From Planctomycetota bacterium (GTDB lineage: Bacteria > Planctomycetota > UBA1135 > GCA-002686595): a DNA stretch of 42,266 nucleotides. The notes beneath the pieces are model-generated. The model was given only the letters and a program-made list of their open reading frames with translations, ran no database searches and was not told the origin of the DNA. The position numbers and the translations under genes were made by a program. Below, one piece after another: positions 1 to 6,865 of this stretch; within the stretch, counting starts at the first letter, position 1; every line of letters begins with the position of its first letter. The stretch lies in contig JANQEJ010000347.1 of the NCBI GenBank assembly GCA_028278425.1, positions 1 through 42,266 of the forward strand, read 5' to 3'.

Positions 1-475
1 GGCCGAGCTCGGCGACGTCCTCGTGCAGGTCCCGCGCGCGAACGCGCGCGCGCTCGAGCTGTGCGAGGCCGTCGCCCGCTTCCGCGCGCGGGCGACGCCC
101 GGCGCGGACGCGTGCCTCGGCCCGCGGCTGCGCACGCGCCTGCGCCAGCTTCAGCTCGCGGTGCTGCACCTGATCGACGACGCGGACCCGTTCGCGAAGG
201 ACTTCTCGCTCGTCCGCTGTCGCGCGGAGCTCCAGGCGATCGAGGGGCACCTGACCGGCGTACGCCTCCGCATGCACGAGGCCTGCGCGATGGGCGAGCT
301 CCTGCCGACCGACGTCGACCAGCTCTGCGGCCGCGTGGACGAGCTCGGGCGCGTCGCGGAGATCGCCGTGCAGCTCGCGGCGAGCCTGGCCTACGCGCGC
401 GAGCCGTGGTTCTCGGAGGACGAGGCATCCGTGGCGAACATCGCGTCGCCGCCGCCGCTTCGCGCGGTGGCCTAG
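1..475 (+). CDS. Four-helix-bundle protein (S23/Avd-like), 5' end outside window
   Basis: The reading frame is open from base 2 to the TAG at 473-475, so the gene probably begins upstream; a GTG at 23 is the first possible internal start. About 157 residues are visible. They are almost entirely helical, with a basic Leu/Arg-rich segment, then a segment beginning FAKDFSLVRCRAELQAIEGH, a third helix ending at LLPTDVDQL and a fourth helix. This spacing resembles the four-helix-bundle family that includes proteins encoded in 23S rRNA intervening sequences and the Avd accessory proteins of diversity-generating retroelements. No reverse transcriptase or template repeat is visible here, so a retroelement role is not supported. 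Base composition is as GC-rich as the core genome, unlike the next genes. Family assignment is by eye only. Confidence 0.5.
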   Translation, partial: AELGDVLVQVPRANARALELCEAVARFRARATPGADACLGPRLRTRLRQLQLAVLHLIDDADPFAKDFSLVRCRAELQAIEGHLTGVRLRMHEACAMGELLPTDVDQLCGRVDELGRVAEIAVQLAASLAYAREPWFSEDEASVANIASPPPLRAVA

Positions 476-619
476 AATGACTAGACCCGCTGCCGGATCA
501 GAGTCCGAGTAGGTCACGCATCGACTCGGGATCTCATTCGAGCACAACCTTCGATCTCCTTAGCTCATTAGCCAATGAAGTGATGCAAGAGATGGGCGTG
601 GCGCGGGAGTGGGAAGCGC

Positions 620-2140
620 TCACCCCGCGTAGAGAATGGTGTCAAAGATGGCCTCGATGCTGCTGGCGTCGCCGATCCAAGACCGGCCCCCACTTGCCAC
701 TGAAAGCATCTCGAGGAAGGCCAGCTGAGCATCGTCCCCATACGCGAGGCAGAAGATTGGCACCGTCGACTGGTGGGCGTCGTTGAGAACACTAGTACCC
801 GGCCTGATCGATGATGCGTTCTCGCACCCGTCGGTAAAGAGGACAACGGCTCGGATGGAATCCGTGTTCAGGACGCTCAGCTCTCGGAGCGCGAGCAGTA
901 CGGCATCACCTAGCGCGGTATTGCCGCGTGCGCTGAGACCCGCGATGCTCTCCAGGAGGTTCTGGCCTCCGTTCTCGAGGGACTGGAGGGGCACGACTAT
1001 CTCCGCGGTGCTGGCGAACGAGATCAGCCCGATCGTGTCGTCTCGTCCTTGGAATCGTTGGACGAAGGAGGCCAGTGCTCTCTTTGCCGCGTGGAGCTTG
1101 CCCACACTCATCGAGCTCGATGTATCAGCTAAGAGGTAAACAGCGCCGCCCTTCTTGAAGTCGAACCAAACACCGCTCATCGCCTGGATCTGGGTCGGCG
1201 TGGGCGAGACGGGCGCTCCAACGGGAGGTACCTGGAATGCCGCCCGGAGCCGATCTCCGCCCGGCCGTTGCTCAAAGTAGGCTTGCATCGACGCAGCAGC
1301 GGGGCGATAGCCCGCCCGAAGCAAGAGGGCCTGACCTTCCGGCGAATGTAGGAAGTCTCGCAAGAGTTGATATGCCTCGGGGATATCGTCGTCCTCGTAC
1401 GGACCGGCGAGGAGTGCGAGCGGATGGTCCAGCCACACCGTAGCCGAGGTTTGCTCGACCAGGATGGGGCGTGCCCGAACAGGCAGCTCGGCGATCGCTT
1501 CGAGGAGGAGGGATTCCTGGGCGACGAGAACATCCGAGGCCCACTCGCCGCCCCGGATCGTTCGCCGGATCAGCTCTCGTTCCGAGGGGCCATACTCGCG
1601 GGCCTTACTCTCCAGGTCGCGTTCTCGCTCCAAGAGGACAGGCTCGTCGGCAATGCGCCGAATCGGGTCATCGCCGGCTCTTCCGAACCGAGCGAAGAGG
1701 CTAAGCATGCCAGCGGAGGTACTCGGGTGAGGGTACGCCCACTCGAGATCGACGCCTTCCTGCACTTGCGCTCGGATGTCATCCCAGGACGGATGCCGTC
1801 TAGGGTATCCCAGCCGCTCAGCGAACGACGGGGAGAGTGCGAACAACAGGGGGCTCAGCGTGAAGATAGAGTACTCGGCGACGCCCCGGTCGCTCTCTGA
1901 TCGATCCAGGCACTCAAGGACGATCGTCGAATCGGGACACACGACATCCGGATTGGTTGCCCGGATGGAGGACAGGGGGGCGGCCTCGTCGATCTCCAAG
2001 AGCTGTATGGAGACGCGGCGGCCCGACGAGAGGTGAAATCCAGCGTGTGCGAACCGATCGCAGAGCAAGTCGAAGAGGCCACGTTTGTCTGCCGAGCAGG
2101 CGAGGCGAAGACCAATCTTGTCAGGCTTGATTTCATCCAT
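620..2140 (-). CDS. Cytoplasmic solute-binding-like domain fused to vWA domain
   Basis: The protein has 506 residues. Residues 1 to about 290 look like a periplasmic solute-binding fold (hinge-like segments such as TVWLDHPLALLAGPY and the typical C-terminal LLRDFLHSPEGQALLLRAGYR). Residues about 330-500 form a von Willebrand A domain with an intact MIDAS motif, DTSSSMS starting at Asp339, followed by TAL and a VVLFTDG strand. Binding-protein/vWA fusions are known, but usually carry a signal peptide or membrane anchor; none is visible here, so I infer a cytoplasmic protein that binds a ligand or partner in a metal-dependent way. I chose the second ATG (2140) because GAGGAG at 2153-2148 sits 7 nt from it but only 1 nt from the first ATG at 2146. 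It is transcribed divergently from the hydrolase gene 81 bp away, and shares its lower GC. Confidence 0.75.
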   Translation of the reverse strand: MDEIKPDKIGLRLACSADKRGLFDLLCDRFAHAGFHLSSGRRVSIQLLEIDEAAPLSSIRATNPDVVCPDSTIVLECLDRSESDRGVAEYSIFTLSPLLFALSPSFAERLGYPRRHPSWDDIRAQVQEGVDLEWAYPHPSTSAGMLSLFARFGRAGDDPIRRIADEPVLLERERDLESKAREYGPSERELIRRTIRGGEWASDVLVAQESLLLEAIAELPVRARPILVEQTSATVWLDHPLALLAGPYEDDDIPEAYQLLRDFLHSPEGQALLLRAGYRPAAASMQAYFEQRPGGDRLRAAFQVPPVGAPVSPTPTQIQAMSGVWFDFKKGGAVYLLADTSSSMSVGKLHAAKRALASFVQRFQGRDDTIGLISFASTAEIVVPLQSLENGGQNLLESIAGLSARGNTALGDAVLLALRELSVLNTDSIRAVVLFTDGCENASSIRPGTSVLNDAHQSTVPIFCLAYGDDAQLAFLEMLSVASGGRSWIGDASSIEAIFDTILYAG

Positions 2141-2147
2141 CGACATT

Positions 2148-2153
2148 CTCCTC
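2148..2153 (-). promoter_or_regulatory. Ribosome binding site deciding the vWA gene start
   Basis: On the minus strand GAGGAG lies 7 nt before the ATG at 2140 and 1 nt before the ATG at 2146. The spacing favours 2140. Confidence 0.6.
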
Positions 2154-2221
2154 TAGTAGTCGAGAATCCAACAACGGACACAAAACCGCCTAGATGCTAC
2201 CCTGGCGCAACTTGACCTGCG

Positions 2222-3067
2222 ATGGAGAACCACTACTTGCCACGAGCATTTCTTTGGGACGGCGCTCGACCTCGGGGGGCGATCAGTCCCGGCAAGAACT
2301 CCTGTCTATTGTATTGGTCGAAGAACCCGTCGGGACGCGCGATCGTTTTCGTCCATGGGTTCGGCGGTCACTGTACTGGCACTTGGAACCAGTTCCCGAG
2401 GCTTCTGTCGAAAGACGGCACGTTCGCCAATGTAGATTTTCTCTTCTACGGGTATGACGGCATTCGCGGCAAGTGCGAGTTGCTCTCGGCTGATCTGTAT
2501 AGGTGCATAAGGCTCCTCAGTCAGGATCCCCGACCGTTCCAGCAAGCAACCCGACTCTCCCCTCGCAAAGAGCACAAGAGGCCGCGTCTCGATGAAATCA
2601 CCCTGGTGGCACACTCGCTCGGAGCCGTAGTCGCGCGAAAGGCGCTCTTGAACGCGTTCCGTCAGGAGGATGAATGGAAGGAGCGCGTTCGCCTGATCCT
2701 CTATGCCCCGGCGCATCGGGGGGCACGAGCTGCCCGCCTTCTTTCGAGCGCCTTCCGCTTGTTTCGGCTGCCGGACTCCTTCGATGGAGCGGTCAAGTAC
2801 TTCCTCCCGTTGCTGGAGGAGCTCGACCCCAGTGGCGAAGCCATTCCAAGCCTTGTTCAGGACACAGAGGTGATCCTCGCCGAAGAACCCGTTTGCTGCT
2901 TGCAGGCAGCCCGTGTCGTCTTCGGTTCGGACGAGCTCGTCGTCAAGACCGACCGCTTCTGCGCGGATCCGATTCCGGAGAACATCCACGGGCGCGGACA
3001 TCAGTCGATCTGCAAGCCACGGGATCTCAACGACCCTCCCTATCCGCTCATCTCGCTCCAGCCGTGA
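2222..3067 (+). CDS. Alpha/beta hydrolase, lipase/esterase-like (DUF676-type)
   Basis: The protein has 281 residues with an alpha/beta-hydrolase layout: strand IVFVHGFGG with the oxyanion loop at His45-Gly49, nucleophile elbow VAHSLGA with Ser132, a late acid in FGSDELVV (Asp237) and a C-terminal GHQSICKP (His260). The ending ..GHxSICKP resembles the serine-hydrolase domains that stand in front of NB-ARC or repeat domains in NLR-like proteins. No signal peptide is visible, so it is probably cytoplasmic, acting on a lipid, ester or acylated protein; the substrate is unknown. Its stop codon overlaps the GTG start of the TPR gene (GTGA at 3064-3067), so the two are translationally coupled. There is no clear Shine-Dalgarno before the ATG. 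Hand counts of two 60-base lines in this gene (2221-2280, 2401-2460) gave about 62% and 50% GC, against 70% for 6001-6060. Confidence 0.8.
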   Translation: MENHYLPRAFLWDGARPRGAISPGKNSCLLYWSKNPSGRAIVFVHGFGGHCTGTWNQFPRLLSKDGTFANVDFLFYGYDGIRGKCELLSADLYRCIRLLSQDPRPFQQATRLSPRKEHKRPRLDEITLVAHSLGAVVARKALLNAFRQEDEWKERVRLILYAPAHRGARAARLLSSAFRLFRLPDSFDGAVKYFLPLLEELDPSGEAIPSLVQDTEVILAEEPVCCLQAARVVFGSDELVVKTDRFCADPIPENIHGRGHQSICKPRDLNDPPYPLISLQP

Positions 3068-5244
3068 CCTTGGATCAACACCAGCTCCTCGCGGATCTTG
3101 AAGCCTACTGGCGTGATGGGGAGGTGGAGCGAGTGCTGAACAGCCTCCAAGAGCCCCAGGCCAAAGACCTCACTTCGGTGATCGAGAAACACCGCCTTGA
3201 CCACGAATCACCAAGACAGGAAGGAGCTTTGGCCCGCCTAGGGTGCTACCTGTGCTTCCTCGAGATTGGCAGTCTCTGGGGGTTCCTGCCGAACCCGTTA
3301 CCCCAGACGACGCAGGCGTTCGCCCTCCGCGCACTGGGCACGGAGCGGTTCCGTGAGCTTCTCGACGGCAAGAGGCCGCTCGTGTTGCTCAGCCTTCTTG
3401 AACGGCGGCTGAGAGGCGGTGAGTCGCTGGCGCTGCGAGGGGGGCCGAGGTTAGAGGCTGGGGAATCGGCACTGGCCAGTCTCATGCTCCTTGCCGCTAC
3501 GCTTCATGCCGATGCTTCCATCCACGCTCTTGCATCGTCGCTAAGAGGACGGTCGAGTCGCCAGGAGGGCCCCGCGCCGCACCTGCGTGCGGCTCTCTCG
3601 GATCCACACAGTACGCTCGAACTCCTGGGTTCGCCGACAGGCCTAGCGCTCGAGGGGTTGGTGGGGCTCGCTCATTTCGCCGACGAACTGAACGACCTTG
3701 TCGAGAGTCCGCAGCTCCACCCCCTTCTTCGGGGAGCTATCTGGCACTTCTTCGCGCGGACTCTGTGGGCGTTTGGCGATGTGCATCATGGGCTCGATGA
3801 GCTCATCCAGGCGCCGTCGAAGTGGCAAGCACGCCGGGCCGCCGACGTGGACGAGGGTACGCGGGTGCTTCGGTCGATCAGACGTGTTCTGTGGGGGGCA
3901 GCGCCGGACGCCCTCGCGGCAGAAGCTCTTAGGCTTGGGAGTACGCTCGAGGAGATGAGAAAGCTTGCCCGAGGTGGTGTCGGAGAAATGGCACTCGCGC
4001 CCAGCCAGACCAAGCGACGAGCCATACGGAGAGCGGAATCCGAGGAGGGTGGTGAGACGGAGGTCCCCGTGTCGGTTCCGATGCTCCTCGCGGCACTCGC
4101 GAATCCTGCGGACTCAAGTCGAATGCAGAATGCCCTGCCGCACGCGCGTGTGCTCGCCCAGTACGACGTCGATGTTGAGCGTGTCTTCCGGTATGCGTTG
4201 GAAGTGTCCGGGGAACTCTTCGGCGAGACCGAACCCAATACGATGGCGGCGGCCGTCAACCTCGGTCAGATCCTGCTCGAGCTGGGTAAGGAAGAGGAGG
4301 CAGTCAACTTGTTCGATCGTTCGGTGGAGGGTCTGACGAGACGTCTCCGCGATGACGGCGAGTCCGTTGTGGACTCGCTGATGCGCATCGCCGCATCGTT
4401 TGACGGATTGGGAAGAACGGATCGGGCTGACGAGTTGTACCGAGCACTCGTGGATACCGGGGGGGTGAGTGTCGACGCCGCCGGAAGTTTTGCGGAGTCG
4501 AACCGTGTCGCGCGCGCGATCGTCGGTGGAGGCAATCTCGCGAGGGCAACCGAGTGGATCGCAGCATCACTTGAGAGGTTTTCGACTCACGAGCCACACG
4601 CGTTCTCGGCGCGCCTGCTGCTTGGCTACTGCCAGATCGCCGGGTCCAACCGCGAGGGAGAGCGCACCATTCGAGCGGCGGTCGAGTATGAGCGTGAACG
4701 CCAGACTTCTGAGAACGACCTCCTTGTGAACGTCACACGCTTCGCTCAGCAGGTGGGCGCAGCCAACCAGCCTCGACTGGCTTATGCTTTGCTCGACTGG
4801 ACGGAACGCGTCGATCGTCTGGCACTGAGCGCACGTCGAGAGCTTGCGACTGCGATGGACATGCTCGGCTCCGCGTACTATGCCGACGGAAGGTTCGGGG
4901 ACACCAAGCGCGAGCTCGGTTCTCTTCTCGAATGGGGACTTCCGCTCTCGCCCGAGGAGCGAAATCGCATTCTCCACAACCTCGCGATCGCCGAGGTGAA
5001 GGTTGGCGAGGTGAAGGCGGGAGAGGCGCGACTCCTTGCGCTCGTTCGAACGAGCGCGGATGCAGACCCGTTAGCGCACGAGAGAGCCTTGGCCTCGCTG
5101 GTTGAACATCTGCGCGAGCAGCGTCGGCATGGTGAGGCGCTGGAGTTCTGCCGGGAGTTGTTGCGGCTCACGCCTGCCGACCACCCCGATCGCGCGAGAA
5201 GGGAGCGGCTGCTGAGTGCCCTGGAAGACCCGGCGGAGGGATAG
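3064..5244 (+). CDS. Large helical TPR-repeat protein
   Basis: The protein has 726 residues from a GTG that overlaps the hydrolase stop codon; the open frame extends further upstream but only as a shadow of the hydrolase gene. Residues 1 to about 330 are helical and match nothing I recognise. From about residue 360 to the end there are degenerate tetratricopeptide-type helical pairs, for example AAVNLGQILLELGKEEEAVN, then repeats around GLGRTDRADELYRAL, DMLGSAYYADGRFGDTKREL and LREQRRHGEALEFCRELL. There is no P-loop, so it is not an NB-ARC or STAND ATPase. TPR arrays are protein-interaction scaffolds. The coupling suggests that it senses something and controls the hydrolase, as repeat domains do in NLR-like proteins. 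That is inference; no catalytic motif is visible. Confidence 0.7.
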   Translation: MTLDQHQLLADLEAYWRDGEVERVLNSLQEPQAKDLTSVIEKHRLDHESPRQEGALARLGCYLCFLEIGSLWGFLPNPLPQTTQAFALRALGTERFRELLDGKRPLVLLSLLERRLRGGESLALRGGPRLEAGESALASLMLLAATLHADASIHALASSLRGRSSRQEGPAPHLRAALSDPHSTLELLGSPTGLALEGLVGLAHFADELNDLVESPQLHPLLRGAIWHFFARTLWAFGDVHHGLDELIQAPSKWQARRAADVDEGTRVLRSIRRVLWGAAPDALAAEALRLGSTLEEMRKLARGGVGEMALAPSQTKRRAIRRAESEEGGETEVPVSVPMLLAALANPADSSRMQNALPHARVLAQYDVDVERVFRYALEVSGELFGETEPNTMAAAVNLGQILLELGKEEEAVNLFDRSVEGLTRRLRDDGESVVDSLMRIAASFDGLGRTDRADELYRALVDTGGVSVDAAGSFAESNRVARAIVGGGNLARATEWIAASLERFSTHEPHAFSARLLLGYCQIAGSNREGERTIRAAVEYERERQTSENDLLVNVTRFAQQVGAANQPRLAYALLDWTERVDRLALSARRELATAMDMLGSAYYADGRFGDTKRELGSLLEWGLPLSPEERNRILHNLAIAEVKVGEVKAGEARLLALVRTSADADPLAHERALASLVEHLREQRRHGEALEFCRELLRLTPADHPDRARRERLLSALEDPAEG

Positions 5245-5783
5245 CGTCGGGGGCCACAAGATCGCCCTGGTCGAGGCCACGGCGCCTGATGCCGCGTTCA
5301 GGCAGCCCCCGACCTGCTTGCCGTTGCGATCGCTGACGAGGTCTAGCAGGTTGCCGCCCTTGGGGCCGCTCGACCCGTTTCGAGAAGTGGCTTCCGAGAG
5401 CCAACGGGTTGCGGGTCTCGGTTCGCACCTGAGTTCGGAGCACAGTGCGGTAAGGAATTGACTTCGTTGCCGAGAGCGTGTCTTCGGCGCAGTCCGACCG
5501 CGGCGGTCAGTCGCACGCCGGTCATTTTCCGTCTTTGAAGAGTGGCCCCAAGGCGTCGGCCAGAACTCGCGCCGCAAGATAGCGATGTCCGCCCGGCTCT
5601 TTCGTGGGGATGCTCCGATGCCGCCGCATGATGCTCCTCCGACGCCAATGTGGAACAAAGTGGAAACCAGAAGCGAGATCCAGAGCGGTGGGGCCGCTGG
5701 CATGGCCGAGTTTCCATCCGGCCTTCGCTGAGAGCTCGGAATCACTCGCCAGCCGGGACTCGATGCGTCTCTAGACCGGACAC
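5245..5783. other. Non-coding, probably decayed sequence
   Basis: This 539-bp gap between the TPR gene and the lipoprotein gene holds short open frames on both strands, none with a convincing start, codon bias or known motif. One minus-strand frame around 5270-5360 reads protein-like (GGNLLDLVSDRNGKQVGGC) but runs out into low-complexity arginine-rich shadow sequence, so it may be a gene remnant. I see no clear terminator, tRNA or transposon end. Confidence 0.5.
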
Positions 5784-6851
5784 CTAGCCCTCGAGCACGG
5801 CGCGAAGCGCGAGCAGGAGCTCGCTCGCGACGTACAGCCGCGGCTCCGGCGGGTGGCGCGCCGTCGTCTCGGACGCGGCGAGGAGCTCGGGCAGCAGCTC
5901 GGCCAGCGCCTCGTCGTCGCGCAGGTGTACGGCGATGCGGGTGAGGCTCGCGTACGTTTCCATGCCCGGGCGGCGGCGCACCGCGACATCGCCGGTGCGG
6001 CCAAGGTACGAGACGTCGAGGCGCGGCAGCTTCTCCTTCGCGAGGCCGAGCACCGCGAGGGCGACGTGCGGCCTGCCGCGCACGCCCTGCTCCGCGGCGG
6101 TGGCCGCGTTGGAGAGCTGGACGACGTCGTTCGGGGAGAAGATGACGAGGCCCGGGCCCATCAGCGTCGCGACCTCCGGCTGCACGAGGTCGTACACGAG
6201 CCCGCCCTCCGTCTGCGCGCGGACGAGCAGGTCGTAGGAGCGCTCGGCGACGTCGGCGAGCGTAGGATCGCCGGTCTCCGCCGCGACCTCGGCGACGAAG
6301 TCCGGCGCGTAGTCGACGAGGTACGAGTTCGTGGCAAACGCGCGCGTCTCGAGCTTGAAGTAGTTGCGGATCAGCCACACGCCGCCGTCGACGTAGGCGT
6401 GCCGCGCGTAGCCGTCCAGGATGAGCCGCGCGAGCCGGCGGTCCTCTGTGCGCCCGAAGGCCTCGGCGCCGCGCCAGAGCCCCTCGGCCAGTCGCAACGC
6501 CTCGGTCGTGCCCGACGCGTCGCGCGGCTCGCCGGGACGGTGGCGCCACAAGACGAAGCCGCGCGTGAACGGGTCGTCGGGGTCGTCGACCAGGAGGTGG
6601 CGCAGGGCGTGCGCGCGCAGCTCGTCGTAGAGCTCCTCGTCGCCGGCCCGCGCCGACCACAGGAGAAGCTGCGCGACGTCGACCGCGTACGTGTAGCCGT
6701 CCGCGCGCGCCGTGCCGCGGTCGTCCGCGAGCCACGCCCGCACGCTGCGCGCGAGCTCGGCCTCGATGCGCGCGGTCTCCGGCGGCGGGTCGATCTCCGG
6801 AGTGCAGGACGCCGCGGCCGCGAGAAGTAGGGCCGGGAGCGTTCGGCGCAC
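5784..6851 (-). CDS. Putative lipoprotein with helical toroid (six-hairpin-like) fold
   Basis: The protein has 355 residues from a GTG at 6851. It begins MRRTLPALLLAAAASC, a lipoprotein signal with Cys15 as the likely lipidated residue. The mature part is a series of helical hairpins with conserved-looking segments (DGYTYAVDVAQLLLWSARAG, DPFTRGFVLWRHRPGEP, GGVWLIRNYFKLETRAFATN, YLVDYAPDFV). The pattern of paired helices with aromatic and acidic residues at hairpin turns resembles six-hairpin glycosidases, but I cannot assign a family or catalytic residues. The start lies 15 bp after the gcvP stop codon, so it is probably co-transcribed with gcvP, although no metabolic link is obvious. A surface or periplasmic carbohydrate-active role is a guess. 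Confidence 0.65.
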   Translation of the reverse strand: MRRTLPALLLAAAASCTPEIDPPPETARIEAELARSVRAWLADDRGTARADGYTYAVDVAQLLLWSARAGDEELYDELRAHALRHLLVDDPDDPFTRGFVLWRHRPGEPRDASGTTEALRLAEGLWRGAEAFGRTEDRRLARLILDGYARHAYVDGGVWLIRNYFKLETRAFATNSYLVDYAPDFVAEVAAETGDPTLADVAERSYDLLVRAQTEGGLVYDLVQPEVATLMGPGLVIFSPNDVVQLSNAATAAEQGVRGRPHVALAVLGLAKEKLPRLDVSYLGRTGDVAVRRRPGMETYASLTRIAVHLRDDEALAELLPELLAASETTARHPPEPRLYVASELLLALRAVLEG

Positions 6852-6865
6852 GCGGCTCGCCCGTC

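Noticed and set aside
1..475. Diversity-generating retroelement
   Set aside because: No reverse transcriptase, template repeat or variable repeat is visible in the window; only an Avd-like fold is suggested.
473..478. TAGAAT right after the four-helix-bundle gene, like the tatA -10
   Set aside because: No plus-strand gene follows for 1.7 kb; it would only drive antisense RNA into the vWA gene. Not called as a promoter.
565..578. TCATT/AATGA hairpin before the vWA gene stop
   Set aside because: A 5-bp AT stem is too weak to call a terminator.
5071..6735. 554-residue minus-strand open frame across the decayed gap
   Set aside because: It joins shadow sequence of the lipoprotein gene, the gap and the TPR gene; only a short stretch near 5270-5360 looks protein-like.
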